Positions 34,094 to 45,384 of a stretch of DNA of 64,000 nucleotides are shown one piece after another. The translations under genes and the position numbers were made by a program. The DNA is from Hyalangium ruber (GTDB taxonomy: Bacteria > Myxococcota > Myxococcia > Myxococcales > Myxococcaceae), in assembly GCF_034259325.1 (NCBI RefSeq), contig NZ_JAXIVS010000004.1, positions 744,001 through 808,000 on the forward strand. The letters run 5' to 3'. Position 1 is the stretch's first letter; each line of letters starts with the position of its first letter. A model generated the notes under the pieces. That model saw only the letters and a list, made by a program, of their open reading frames with translations, did not search any database and was not told the origin of the DNA.

Positions 34094-35179
34094 CTACTCC
34101 GCGCCGCCCAGGAACGTCGCGAGCTTCTCGTACGCCACCGCCAGCGCGGGGATGGGAGCGCTCTCGTTGGCCTGGTGGGCCTGGGCTGTCTCTCCGGGCC
34201 CGTAGTTCACCGCGTCCACGCCCCACTCACCCAAGCGCGCCACGTCCGTCCACGCCTGCTTCGAGGCGGCCGGCAGCCCCGTCACCGCCAGCAGCCGCCG
34301 GTACAGCGCATTGTCCGCGCACACCCGCCCGCTCGGCGACAGGTCCGTGAAGGACACCTCCGCCCGTCCCGCCACCAGCGTCCGCACGTCCGCCTGTGCC
34401 TGCTCCACCGACTTGCCCGGCGCGAAGCGGTAGTTGAGGTTGAGCTCCAGCGTGTCCGGCACCACGTTGCGCGCCCGGCCGCCGTGAGCCAGCGTCGCGC
34501 TCATCACCTCGAAGAAGGGGAAGCCCGCGTGTATTACCTCCACGCGCTGGCGCTCCATGAGCTGCGTCAGCAGCGGCCCCGCCTTGTGGATGGCGTTCTC
34601 CCCTTGCCACGGCCGCGCCGAGTGCGCGCTGCGCCCGGAGAACTTCAGCGTCGCATGCAGCGTGCCCACGCACCCCACCTGCACCACCCCGTCCGTCGGC
34701 TCCATGGCGATGCCAAAGCGGATGTTCCGCAGCTCGGGACACTTCTCGAACAGCGGCCCCAGCCCGCTCTCCAAGTAGGGGCCCTCCTCCTTCTCATAGA
34801 GGATGAGCGCCAGATTCACCGGCAAGGTGTCGAGCGGCAGGTCCTCGGCCAGCGCCATCATCACCGCCAGCCCGCCCTTCATGTCCGAGGCGCCGAGCCC
34901 GAAGACACGCTCGCCGTCGATGCGCGCCGGGCCGTCAAGCGGGTGCGCGGGCACGGTGTCCAGGTGTCCCACCAGCGCCACCGTGGGCCGCGAGTCCTCC
35001 AGCTTCCCCACCACCAGCGAGTGCCCGACCCGGCACACCTCTTCCCGCCGGAAGCGCTCCCGGGCCCAGCGCTCCACATGATCCGCGAGGGGGCCTTCGT
35101 ACCCGATGGGGCTGGAGATCTGACACAGCGAGAGGGTGGATTGGGCGAGCCGCGCGGCGAGGGAGGACATGGGAGGCAC
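34094..35179 (-). CDS. dapE: succinyl-diaminopimelate desuccinylase / M20 peptidase
   Basis: The 361-residue M20 enzyme carries the two-zinc ligands: GHLDTVP, the bridging Asp in GASDMKGG, catalytic Glu in YEKEEGPYLES, EPTDG, and His in the C-terminal AHQANES. The dimerisation insert FSGRSAHSARPWQGENAIHK is present. The DapE subgroup (N-succinyl-LL-diaminopimelate hydrolysis in lysine and peptidoglycan synthesis) fits best. The dapD gene 10 kb away supports the succinylase route. A GTG at 35179 follows AGAGGG; ATG at 35170 is the alternative start. Confidence 0.9.
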   Translation of the reverse strand: MPPMSSLAARLAQSTLSLCQISSPIGYEGPLADHVERWARERFRREEVCRVGHSLVVGKLEDSRPTVALVGHLDTVPAHPLDGPARIDGERVFGLGASDMKGGLAVMMALAEDLPLDTLPVNLALILYEKEEGPYLESGLGPLFEKCPELRNIRFGIAMEPTDGVVQVGCVGTLHATLKFSGRSAHSARPWQGENAIHKAGPLLTQLMERQRVEVIHAGFPFFEVMSATLAHGGRARNVVPDTLELNLNYRFAPGKSVEQAQADVRTLVAGRAEVSFTDLSPSGRVCADNALYRRLLAVTGLPAASKQAWTDVARLGEWGVDAVNYGPGETAQAHQANESAPIPALAVAYEKLATFLGGAE

Positions 35180-35251
35180 TCACCATAAACCCTCTGCGTG
35201 CCCTCTCCCAGCGGTAGCATGTCTCGTCATTCCCCACCGAGAACCCACTGA

Positions 35252-36448
35252 ATGAGCACCCGCCCCAACCTGCTTTCACCCGAGATCAAAACCAATCCCT
35301 ACCCAGCATATGCGCGGATGCGTCGCGAGAGCCCTATCTGCCAGGTAGACCCGGGAGGCATGTGGGCCGTCACGCGCTACGACGATGTGATGTATGTGCT
35401 GAAGAACCCTCAGCTCTTCTCCTCGCAGGGTTTCCGGATGGCCACCAACCCGCCGTGGCTCGGCGGCAATCCGTTCTCCGAGTCCATGCTCACCATGGAC
35501 CCGCCCCAGCACGGCCGCCTGCGTACGCTGGTCGCTCGGGCCTTCGGAGCCTCCGCCATGGCCCGGCTGGAGCCCCGCGTGCGGGCCTTCGCCCGGCAGG
35601 CCGTGGCCGAGCTGCCCCTGGGGCAGTCGGTGGACCTCATGCCGAGCTACGCCCTGCGCATCCCCGCCTACGTCATCGGCGACCTGATGGGCATCGACCC
35701 CTCGATGCACTCGCGGCTCAAGCGGTGGGCGGACCTCATCACTGGCGGCGTCACCACCGTCAAGCCGGACGAGGAGGACCGCAAGCAACTGGCGCGCGAT
35801 GCCGTGAAGGAGCTGCGGCAATCCTTCGGAGAGTTGGTGGAGCGTCGCCGAAGCGAGCCCGGCGAGGACCTGGTGAGCGACCTGGTGCGCGCCCGCGTGG
35901 AGGGCGAGGCCCTGTCGACGGACGAGATCATCGCCTTCATGAGCCTGCTGCTGGTGGGCGGCATCGAGACGGTGGTGAACTTGTTGGCCTTCTCCCTGCT
36001 GGTGCTGGTGGAGCACCCGGAGCTTCTCCCTCGGCTGCGCGCGGATCGCTCGCTCATCCCCAGCTTCCTCGAGGAGGTGTTGCGCTTCGAGCCGCCCGCC
36101 CAGTCGGGCCCGCGGGTGACCACCCAGGATGTGGAGCTCGGAGGCGTCCGCCTGCCCAAGGGCACGCCCCTGCTGGTGATGATCGGCTCGGCCTGCCATG
36201 ACGACGCGTACTTCCCGGACGGAGACCGCTTCGACATGGGGCGGCCGACTCCGCAGAACCTCCCCTTTGGCCATGGCGTCCACTTCTGCCTGGGCGCGCA
36301 GCTGGCGCGCATGGAAGGGCGCCTCGCGCTGGAGGCGATGCTGGACCGGGTCGGCCGGATGGAGCGGGGCTCCGAGCCGATCATCTGGCACCGCACGCTC
36401 GTGGTGCGGGGCATGGCCACGCTGCCGCTCGTGCTGCATCCGGCATGA
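35252..36448 (+). CDS. cytochrome P450
   Basis: The 398-residue soluble bacterial P450 contains the I-helix LVGGIETVVNLLAF, the K-helix ExxR in FLEEVLRFEPPAQSGPR, and the heme-binding loop FGHGVHFCLGAQLARMEGR with ligand C346. The usual I-helix acidic-threonine pair is GIET here, as in many CYP107-like enzymes. It diverges from dapE and runs convergently with a D-aminoacylase gene. No ferredoxin or reductase gene is nearby. It probably hydroxylates a secondary metabolite; substrate unknown. Confidence 0.95.
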   Translation: MSTRPNLLSPEIKTNPYPAYARMRRESPICQVDPGGMWAVTRYDDVMYVLKNPQLFSSQGFRMATNPPWLGGNPFSESMLTMDPPQHGRLRTLVARAFGASAMARLEPRVRAFARQAVAELPLGQSVDLMPSYALRIPAYVIGDLMGIDPSMHSRLKRWADLITGGVTTVKPDEEDRKQLARDAVKELRQSFGELVERRRSEPGEDLVSDLVRARVEGEALSTDEIIAFMSLLLVGGIETVVNLLAFSLLVLVEHPELLPRLRADRSLIPSFLEEVLRFEPPAQSGPRVTTQDVELGGVRLPKGTPLLVMIGSACHDDAYFPDGDRFDMGRPTPQNLPFGHGVHFCLGAQLARMEGRLALEAMLDRVGRMERGSEPIIWHRTLVVRGMATLPLVLHPA

Positions 36449-36463
36449 GCGACAGGCGCGCCC

Positions 36464-38201
<1,738 letters not shown>

Positions 38202-38221
<20 letters not shown>

Positions 38222-39077
38222 CTTTCCTCCTCCACAGGTACGCCAGACTCAAGCCGGACACGATGTGCCAGATCCCCCACAGGCTGGCGATGATCACCAT
38301 GCCCAGGTCCGCATGGAACTGCACCGCGATGATGCCCAGCGCCAGCCCCGAGTTCTGCATTCCGCCTTCGAGCATCACCGCGCGACGGTCGCGCTCGGGC
38401 ACGCGCATGGCCAGCGCCGTGAGCGCACCGAGCGCGAGGCCCCCCGCGTTGTGCAGCACCACCAGCACGAGCTGCGGAAGGATCCCCGCGCCCAGCAGGT
38501 GGCGTTCGCGGATCAACCCGAGCACGATGAAGGCCAGCAGGGCCAGCAGGCTGAGGTTCGCCAGCGGCTTCTGGAGCCTCGCCGTGAGGCCCGGCAGCCT
38601 GTGATTGAAGAGCAGGCCCAGCGTCATCGGCGCGGCGAGGATGAGCAGCAGGCTGAGCCAGATGCCGGAGGGATCGATCTCCAGCGCGCGCAGCCACGAG
38701 GCGGTGGCCGGGTTGTTGGCGATCATCCAGCTGAAGTGGAAGGGGGTGAGCACCAGGGCGAGCAGGCTGGCCACGGCCGAGATGCTGACCGAGAGCGCGG
38801 TGTTCCCACCCCCGTGGTGGGTGATGATGTTGCTGAGGCTCCCGCCCGGGCAGGCCGCGACGAGGATCATCGCCGCCTCGGTGCTGGGGGGCAGCTCGAG
38901 CAGCAGCGTGGCGCCCCAGGTACACACCGGCAGCAGCACGAACTGCGGAATCAACCCGCAGAGCACGCCGCGAGGCATGCGCGCGACGCGCTGGAAGTCC
39001 TCGACGCGCAGCTCCAGCGCCACCGAGAACACCATGACCGCGAGCACGAGGCTGAGCACGAGCTGCTGCGCGGTCAT
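38202..39077 (-). CDS. SBF-family (bile acid:Na+ symporter-like) transporter
   Basis: The 291-residue protein has nine or ten hydrophobic segments and the SBF signatures FVLLPVCTWGATLLLELPPS-like text, VAACPGGSLSNIITHHGGGN, and LALSVSISAVASLLALVLTP. Mid-membrane prolines and the VMLEGGMQNSGLALGI motif match the ACR3/ASBT fold. Substrates of such proteins include organic anions. The gene overlaps the D-aminoacylase gene, which suggests that it imports or exports the acylated compound handled there. The ATG is preceded by GAGGAG. Confidence 0.88.
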
Positions 39078-39155
39078 GAAGGGCTCCTCGAGGTGGTGCT
39101 CTAGCGGCTCACGGCCGACACCCTAGCGTGAACCCTCGCACCACCCCAGTGCCCA

Positions 39156-40019
39156 TTACCGCCTTGGTGGGGGGCCGTAGAGGCCGGAGCGATACTCGCC
39201 CATGACCCTCAGGATGTCGGCCTCGGTGTCTCCGATGAACGGGCCATAGCTGACCAGCGGCTCTCCCTGCGGCTGCCCGGCGTACAGCAGCGCCCGAGCC
39301 CGGGTGGTCCCGGTGATGCGGATGGAGCTGTCCCCACCGCCCTCGGGACGATCCAACCAGCCCACCTCTCCGGGCCTCAGCGCCCGGGCGTCCGGGCCCA
39401 CCGCGATCTCTCCCTCCAGCACGTAGAAGAAGCCGTTGTACGAGCGGGGCAAGTCCTGCTCGATGCTCGCGCCCGGCTCGAACTGGAACTCGGCCAGGGT
39501 GACCGGCACATAGTTCTTCGTCTCCGAGCGCACCGATCCCGAGCTGCCGCTGTACAGCCGGACCTCCACCCCCGGCTCGCGCCGAACCGGAAGCTGCTCG
39601 TAGGGGATGTCCTGGAAGCCAGAGGGGACCCAGCGCTGCGCCTTGGGCAGCGTCAGCCAGAGCTGGAGGATCCGCGCCTGGCCCGCCTTCTCCAATCCCT
39701 CGCCATGGATGACCCCGCTGCCGGCCGTCATCCACTGCACGTCCCGCTCGCCCAGCCGCCCATTGTCGTGGACCATCCCGCCCTTCACCACCAGGGTCAC
39801 CGTCTCGAAGCCGGCATGCGGATGTGGCCCGCCAATCGGCTGGCCGTCGATCCGGTCGTCCATCAACAGGATGAACGGATCGGACAAGGCGTAGTCCGCA
39901 TGCGAGATGACGGGAATCACCGTATGCGCGGGCCCGAACTGCCCCGGCATCGGTTCCGGAAGGACGATGACTCGCTCCAGGCGACGCTCCACCCCTTGCT
40001 GTTGACGCGCGATAGCCAT
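39156..40019 (-). CDS. pirin family protein
   Basis: The 287-residue bicupin matches pirin. The N-terminal cupin has PFILLMDDRIDGQPIGGPHP, then HAGFETVTLVVKGGMVHDN and GDVQWMTAGSGVIHGEGLE-like text (here RDVQWMTAGSGVIHGE), which supply the three His and one Glu that bind iron. The C-terminal cupin has GFFYVLEGEIAVG and GEVGWLD. Pirins are Fe-binding; bacterial ones can act as quercetinases or redox co-regulators. It starts after GGAGAG, and the MHS transporter diverges from it across 134 bp. Confidence 0.92.
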   Translation of the reverse strand: MAIARQQQGVERRLERVIVLPEPMPGQFGPAHTVIPVISHADYALSDPFILLMDDRIDGQPIGGPHPHAGFETVTLVVKGGMVHDNGRLGERDVQWMTAGSGVIHGEGLEKAGQARILQLWLTLPKAQRWVPSGFQDIPYEQLPVRREPGVEVRLYSGSSGSVRSETKNYVPVTLAEFQFEPGASIEQDLPRSYNGFFYVLEGEIAVGPDARALRPGEVGWLDRPEGGGDSSIRITGTTRARALLYAGQPQGEPLVSYGPFIGDTEADILRVMGEYRSGLYGPPPRR

Positions 40020-40153
40020 GATGCACTCTCCATAACGCCCTCTGATTTCGACCGCGACGGCGTCCCTTCAGCGAAGAGGTACGATGGCCGGCGTGTGCGT
40101 GCCATGATGGCAAGTCCAAAAGAATTGGCAGGCCGTCCACGGAGGTCCCCCCC

Positions 40154-41479
40154 ATGCAGAGCCCTCCAAGCCCCGAGCCCACGCAGCACCCCTCGCAGCG
40201 CCCGCTCAACCGGCAGGACATCAAGACGCTGTCCCTGGCGGCGCTGGGCGGCGCGCTCGAGTTCTACGACTTCATCATCTTCGTGTTCTTCACGACGGTG
40301 ATCGGCCAGCTCTTCTTTCCGCCCGACACCCAGGACTGGCTGCGCCAGCTCCAGGCCTTTGGCTTGTTCGCGGCCGGCTACCTCGCCCGTCCCCTGGGTG
40401 GCATCGTGATGGCGCACTTCGGTGACCGCACGGGCCGCAAGCGGATGTTCACGCTGAGCGTCTTCATGATGTCCGTGCCGACGCTGTTGATCGGCTTGCT
40501 GCCCACCTATGCCACGGCCGGCTATGCGGCACCCCTGGCCCTGCTCGTGCTGCGAATGCTGCAGGGCGCGGCGGTGGGCGGCGAGGTGCCGGGTGCCTGG
40601 GTCTTCGTCTCCGAGCACGTCCCCGAGCGCCGCGTGGGCTTCGCCTGCGGCACGCTCACCTCCGGGCTGACGTTCGGCATCCTGCTGGGCTCGCTGGTGG
40701 CGACGGCGATCAACAAGCTCTACACCCCGGAGCAGGTGCTGGCCTTCGGCTGGCGCATCCCCTTCCTGGTGGGGGGCGTGTTCGGCTTCCTGGCCGTGTT
40801 CCTGCGCCGCTGGCTGGCGGAGACGCCCATCTTCGAGGAGATGCGCCAGCGCCGCGCGCTGGTCCAGGAGCTGCCGCTCAAGGCCGCGCTGCGGGGCCAT
40901 GGCCTGGCGGTGCTGGTGTCCATGCTGCTCACCTGGGTGCTCACCGCCGGCATCGTGGTGGTCATCCTCATGACGCCGACACTGGTGCAGAAGCTCCACG
41001 GCATCGCCCCCGCCCAGGCGCTGGAGGCCAACACCCTGGCCACGCTCAGCCTCACCGCGGGCTGCATCGCCTTTGGCATGCTCGCCGATCGCCTGGGCAC
41101 CGCTCGGGCGCTGGGCATTGGCTGCGCCGTGCTGCTGGTGACGACCTACGTGTTCTACCGGGGCGTGGCCGCCAGGCCGGAGCACCTCGCGCCCCTGTAC
41201 GCGCTGGTGGGGTTCTGCGTCGGCGTGGTGGGCGTGGTGCCCACGGTGATGGTGCGCGCCTTCCCCGCGGCGGTGCGCTTCTCGGGGCTCTCGTTCTCGT
41301 ACAACGTGGCCTACGCCATCTTCGGCGGCCTGACGCCCCTGGTCGTCACCCTGATGATGAAGTCGAGCCCCCTGGCGCCCGCCCACTATGTGGCGACGGT
41401 GTGCGGGGTGGGCCTCCTCGTGGCGCTCTACCTCCGCAGCGCGAGCGCCGCGCGCTACGCCGTGGTGCCCCCCGCCTAG
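40154..41479 (+). CDS. MHS-family MFS transporter (ProP/ShiA type)
   Basis: The 441-residue protein has twelve hydrophobic segments and the metabolite:H+ symporter landmarks: LEFYDFIIFVFFTTVIGQLF, GYLARPLGGIVMAHFGDRTG followed by RKRMFTLSVFMM, and LQGAAVGGEVPGAWVFVSEH. It typically imports osmolytes or organic acids (proline, betaine, citrate, alpha-ketoglutarate). The ATG is preceded by GGAGG. It converges with the sensor kinase gene, 39 bases apart. Confidence 0.92.
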   Translation: MQSPPSPEPTQHPSQRPLNRQDIKTLSLAALGGALEFYDFIIFVFFTTVIGQLFFPPDTQDWLRQLQAFGLFAAGYLARPLGGIVMAHFGDRTGRKRMFTLSVFMMSVPTLLIGLLPTYATAGYAAPLALLVLRMLQGAAVGGEVPGAWVFVSEHVPERRVGFACGTLTSGLTFGILLGSLVATAINKLYTPEQVLAFGWRIPFLVGGVFGFLAVFLRRWLAETPIFEEMRQRRALVQELPLKAALRGHGLAVLVSMLLTWVLTAGIVVVILMTPTLVQKLHGIAPAQALEANTLATLSLTAGCIAFGMLADRLGTARALGIGCAVLLVTTYVFYRGVAARPEHLAPLYALVGFCVGVVGVVPTVMVRAFPAAVRFSGLSFSYNVAYAIFGGLTPLVVTLMMKSSPLAPAHYVATVCGVGLLVALYLRSASAARYAVVPPA

Positions 41480-41518
41480 CCGCCACGCCCACGCGGGTCA
41501 GGCCCAGGCACACCCCGC

Positions 41519-43483
41519 TCAGTGCAGGGCCCCGGGCTTCGGGGGCTCCTCCTGCGCGCGCTCGCTGGGGGCGAGCGGCAACCGGATCGTGAAGCAGGCG
41601 CCTCCTCCCGGCCGGTTGTGCGCGGTCACCATCCCGTCGTGGGCCTTGACGATCTCCCGGACGACGTAGAGGCCAAGCCCCAGTCCACCGTAGTGGCGCA
41701 CCTCGGCGGCCCGCTCGAACCGCTCGAAGATGCGCGACAGGTCCGCCTCGGGAATCCCAGGTCCTCGGTCACTGACCTCCAGGACGGCGGTGTCCTCCTC
41801 CTGGACGAGCGACACCTCGATGGGCGCATTGGCCGCGTACTTGATGGCATTCGACAGCAGGTTGGTCAGCACCTGCTCGACGCGGAGGCGGTCCCACTTG
41901 CCCGAGAGCGACTCCGGGACCTTCACCAAGAGCTCGCAGCCCGCCTGGGTGGCGGCCTCGCGCAGGCGCTCGCCGGCCTCGCGCACGGCCTCCGAGAGAT
42001 CGAAGCGCTGCGGGTTCAGCTCGAAGCGCCCGGTGGCGATCCGCGAGACGTCCAGCAGCGCCTCGATGAGCGCGCTCAGGCGCTCGCTGCTCCGGGCCGC
42101 GCGGTCCACCTTGCTCACCACCCGCGCGTCCAGCGCCTCGACGCGGTCGCGCAGGCTGTGCAGCTGGAGCTGGAGCGCGGTGAGCGGCGTCTTGAGCTCG
42201 TGGGAGGCGATGGACAGGAACTCGTCCCGCAGGCGGAGCGCCTCCTGGGCCTGAGCCACCCGCACGCGCTCTTCCTCCAGCTTGCGGCGTTCGGTCAGGT
42301 CGCGCGTCACCTTCGCGAAGCCACTGTGCCGACCCGCCGAGTCATGGATCGCCGTAATCACGACGCTCGCCCAGAACCGCGTCCCGTCCTTGCGCAGGCG
42401 CCAGCCCTCTTCCTCGAAGCGGCCCTCGCGCAGCGCCACCTCGAGCTCGCGGTCGCACTTGCCGGCCAGGATTTCCTCCTCCGGGTAGAAGCGGGTGAAG
42501 CGCTGACCGATGATCTCCTCGGCCCGGTAGCCATTGATGCGCTCGGCGCCCTCGTTCCAGGTCACCACGTACCCGCGCGGGTCCAACATGAAGATGGCGT
42601 AGTCCTTCACGCCCGAGATGAGGAGGCGGAAGCGCTCCTCGCTCACGCGGAGCTGCTCCTGGGCCCGCCGGCGCTCCGTGAGGTCCCGGGTGACCTTCGA
42701 GAAGCCTCGCAGCGTCCCGGAGGCATCTCGCACCGCCGAGATGATGACGTCCGCCCAGAACCGCGTCCCGTCCTTGCGCAGGCGCCAGCCCTCGTCCTCG
42801 ACCCGGCCCTGCTCCACGGCCTGACGCAGCAGCCGCTGGGGTCTGCCCGCGAGGCGATCCTCGGGCGTGTAGAAGCGCGAGAAGTGCTGCCCGATGATCT
42901 CCTCGGCGCGATAGCCCTTGGTGTGCTCGGCCACGGCGTTCCAGGTGCTGACCCGGCCCTCGGTGTCGAGCATGAAGATGACGTAGTCGCGGATGCTCCC
43001 CAGCAGCAGCCGGAAGCGCTGCTCACTCTCGCGAAGCTGCTCCTCCGCCTTGCGCCGCTCCGTCAGGTCTCGCGCCACCGTCGAGAAGCCCACCAGCTGG
43101 CCCGAGTGCTCACGGATGGGAGTGATGATGACGTTGGCCCAGTACAGGACCCCGTCCTTGCGGACGCGCCAGCCCTCCTCCTCGAAGCGGCCCTCGGCCA
43201 GGGCCAGCTCCAGCGCTCGCTCACACCTGCCCGACACCACCTCCTCGGGTGGGCAGAACAGGGAGAAGTGCTTCCCGAGCACCTCCTCGGCCCGGTAGCC
43301 ATTGATGCGCTCCGCACCCAGGTTCCAGCTGGCGATCCTCCCCTGGGGGTCGAGCATGAAGATGGCGTAGTCGCGGACGCTCTCCACGAGCAGCCGCGAT
43401 GGATCCACTGAGCAAGGATTATTCTGCGTGTGTACTTCCGGCGCGTTCCCGGAAGGGGCCAGCGCCCGCTTCTCATCAGTCAT
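41519..43483 (-). CDS. hybrid-free sensor histidine kinase with three PAS domains
   Basis: The 654-residue soluble kinase starts at ATG 43483 (MTDEKRALAPSG) after GGAGCCGAG. It has three similar PAS domains in tandem at about 22-135, 143-260 and 267-385, each with the pattern RDYAIFMLDPQGRIASWNLG, RINGYRAEEVLGKHFS and VARDLTERR. Next are HisKA with the phospho-acceptor in LSIASHELKTPLTAL, and HATPase-c with N-box EQVLTNLLSNAIKYA, G1 VSDRGPGIPEAD and G2 GGLGLGLYVVREIV. It has no membrane segment, so the signal is intracellular. No response regulator is adjacent, as usual in myxobacteria. Confidence 0.95.
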   Translation of the reverse strand: MTDEKRALAPSGNAPEVHTQNNPCSVDPSRLLVESVRDYAIFMLDPQGRIASWNLGAERINGYRAEEVLGKHFSLFCPPEEVVSGRCERALELALAEGRFEEEGWRVRKDGVLYWANVIITPIREHSGQLVGFSTVARDLTERRKAEEQLRESEQRFRLLLGSIRDYVIFMLDTEGRVSTWNAVAEHTKGYRAEEIIGQHFSRFYTPEDRLAGRPQRLLRQAVEQGRVEDEGWRLRKDGTRFWADVIISAVRDASGTLRGFSKVTRDLTERRRAQEQLRVSEERFRLLISGVKDYAIFMLDPRGYVVTWNEGAERINGYRAEEIIGQRFTRFYPEEEILAGKCDRELEVALREGRFEEEGWRLRKDGTRFWASVVITAIHDSAGRHSGFAKVTRDLTERRKLEEERVRVAQAQEALRLRDEFLSIASHELKTPLTALQLQLHSLRDRVEALDARVVSKVDRAARSSERLSALIEALLDVSRIATGRFELNPQRFDLSEAVREAGERLREAATQAGCELLVKVPESLSGKWDRLRVEQVLTNLLSNAIKYAANAPIEVSLVQEEDTAVLEVSDRGPGIPEADLSRIFERFERAAEVRHYGGLGLGLYVVREIVKAHDGMVTAHNRPGGGACFTIRLPLAPSERAQEEPPKPGALH

Positions 43484-43644
43484 CTCGGCTCCGAGATGGG
43501 GGGGCAGCAAAGCTTCTCAATCTGGGGTCTGCGTCCATTGATGACAAGTCCTCAAAGTGCTCCGCGAGCCTGGAGGCGAACCCTCCCTCGCCTGGCCGGG
43601 TACTCAACCTCTGTGCGGAAGGAAAAAAGCAGGGTAGATGCACT

Positions 43645-43689
43645 CCGGGTGGGAGTCCTCTCTTCAGGATGCTCCAGATTCCCACCCGG
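43645..43689. promoter_or_regulatory. 10-bp inverted repeat in the leader of the dus gene
   Basis: CCGGGTGGGA (43645-43654) pairs exactly with TCCCACCCGG (43680-43689), enclosing 25 bases that contain a smaller TCCT/AGGA pair. The repeat ends eight bases before the ATG of the dihydrouridine synthase gene, where a ribosome site would be expected but is not obvious. It may act as an RNA leader structure or protein-binding dyad. Confidence 0.5.
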
Positions 43690-43697
43690 GTTCTCTC

Positions 43698-44696
43698 ATG
43701 ATGCTGGCCTACCCCATGCCTTTGTGTGTGGCACCGATGATGGATTGGACAGACCGGCACTGCCGGTTCTTCCACCGTCAGATCAGCCGGCACACGCTGC
43801 TCTACACGGAGATGCTCACCACGGGCGCCGTCATTCACGGCGACCGGGAGCGGCTGCTGGGCTTCACGCCCGCCGAGCACCCCGTGGCGCTCCAGCTCGG
43901 AGGCTCGGAGCCCGCGCAGCTCGCCGAGGCGGCGCGCATCGGCGAGGAGTGGGGCTATGACGAGATCAACCTCAACGTCGGCTGCCCCAGCGACCGCGTG
44001 CAGTCGGGCCGCTTCGGCGCGTGCCTGATGGCCGAGCCCGAGCTCGTCGCCCGGCTGGTGGCCGCCATGCGCGAGGCGGTGCGCATCCCCGTCACCGTGA
44101 AGTCGCGCATCGCCATCGACGAGCTGGAGGAGTGGCCGACGCTCGAGAACTTCGTCCGCCTGGTGTCCGCCGCGGGCTGCTCGCGCTTCATCGTGCATGC
44201 GCGCAAGGCGTGGCTGAAGGGCCTGAGCCCCAAGGAGAACCGGGACGTGCCCCCGCTGCGCTACGAGCTGGTCCACCGGCTCAAGGCGGAGTTCCCCCAC
44301 CTGGACATCAGCATCAACGGCGGGGTGAAGAGCCTGGACGCCGCCGCCGAGCACCTGCGCCACGTGGACGGGGTGATGATCGGCCGGGCCGTCTACGAGA
44401 ACCCGTACCTGCTGGCCGAGGCGGACCGGCGCTTCTTCGGCGCCACGGAGGCCCCGAGAGAGCGTCACGCCGTGGTGGAGGCGATGCTGCCCTATATCGA
44501 GGAGCGCCGTCGGGACGGAGCGCCGCTGGGCTCCATCACCCGGCACATGCTGGGGCTCTTCCAGGGGCTGGCGGGGGCGCGGGCCTGGCGCCGGCACCTG
44601 AGCGAGAACGCGCACAAGGCGGGCGCGGGCCCCGAGGTCGTCACCGCCGCGATGGCGCACGTCCCCCGGGGCGCCTCGGGCCAGGTGGCGGCCTAG
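43698..44696 (+). CDS. dusA: tRNA-dihydrouridine synthase, DusA type
   Basis: The 332-residue flavoenzyme reduces uridines in tRNA, DusA acting at D20/20a in the D-loop. Landmarks: APMMDWTDRHCRFFHRQ, TEMLTTGAVIHGDRERLL, NVGCPSDRVQSGRFGACLM with catalytic C96, VKSRIAIDE, FIVHARKAWLKGLSPKENR (a DusA hallmark), INGGVKSL and MIGRAVYENPYLL. The two ATGs at 43698 and 43701 are the plausible starts. It overlaps the end of the converging ChrR-like gene by four bases. Confidence 0.95.
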   Translation: MMLAYPMPLCVAPMMDWTDRHCRFFHRQISRHTLLYTEMLTTGAVIHGDRERLLGFTPAEHPVALQLGGSEPAQLAEAARIGEEWGYDEINLNVGCPSDRVQSGRFGACLMAEPELVARLVAAMREAVRIPVTVKSRIAIDELEEWPTLENFVRLVSAAGCSRFIVHARKAWLKGLSPKENRDVPPLRYELVHRLKAEFPHLDISINGGVKSLDAAAEHLRHVDGVMIGRAVYENPYLLAEADRRFFGATEAPRERHAVVEAMLPYIEERRRDGAPLGSITRHMLGLFQGLAGARAWRRHLSENAHKAGAGPEVVTAAMAHVPRGASGQVAA

Positions 44697-45319
44697 GCCT
44701 CCAACTCCTCGAAGCTCGTAATCCCGTCGATGACGGCGGCGGCGATGCACGCGGGCCCCTCCAGGGCCGTGAAGTCGTGCGCGCTGCCCTCGTCCTTCTC
44801 CAGCAGCTCACCGGGCCACACCTCGTGCCCGGAGTCCTCGCGGAAGCCTCCCTCCAGCACCAGGTTCCACTCCCGCCCATGGTGGGTGTGCCGGGGGAAG
44901 CGCACCCCCGGAGGGACACGCACGAAGGCCGCCAGCATCCCCGCCTTCGCCGGGCCCGTCTCCACCGGCAGCAGTTGAATGGCCTCCGTCGGGCCGGGCA
45001 ACCACGCGGCCGCGTCGCTCAGGGACTCCAGCACCGCCAGCGCCCGCTCCCGGGTGATGTCCAGCAGCGCGGCCACCTTCTCCGCGAAGCGCGCGAAGCG
45101 CCCCGGCGACTCCATGGCCGCCACCACCCGCTCCAGCACCTGAGGCGGCGGCAGCGCGGGTACCGCCAGTGTCGTCAGCGCCTCCACCGCGGGTGAAAGC
45201 CGGGCCACCTCCGCCCGGCACGCCTCGCAGGTGGCCAGGTGACGCTCGGCTGCCTGCCGGGCGTTTGGCTCCAGCGTGCCCAGCAGCAGGTCCGGCAGGA
45301 TGTCATCCAGGTGGGTCAT
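44693..45319 (-). CDS. ChrR-like anti-sigma factor with cupin domain
   Basis: The 208-residue protein has an N-terminal ZAS zinc-binding anti-sigma domain (H27-x3-C31-x2-C34, RHLATCEAC) and a C-terminal cupin (FVRVPPGVRFPRHTHHGREW, then NLVLEGGF). ChrR proteins hold an ECF sigma factor and release it on singlet oxygen or peroxide through the cupin. No sigma gene flanks it: dusA lies downstream and dapD upstream on the complement. Its partner must be encoded elsewhere, or the protein works alone. The start has only a weak ribosome site. Confidence 0.88.
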   Translation of the reverse strand: MTHLDDILPDLLLGTLEPNARQAAERHLATCEACRAEVARLSPAVEALTTLAVPALPPPQVLERVVAAMESPGRFARFAEKVAALLDITRERALAVLESLSDAAAWLPGPTEAIQLLPVETGPAKAGMLAAFVRVPPGVRFPRHTHHGREWNLVLEGGFREDSGHEVWPGELLEKDEGSAHDFTALEGPACIAAAVIDGITSFEELEA

Positions 45320-45384
45320 CTCGTGTCACATTTCCCCAGGTCTTCCTCTGTCTACGGACACGGCTACCCGGTGGATTTCCTCTC

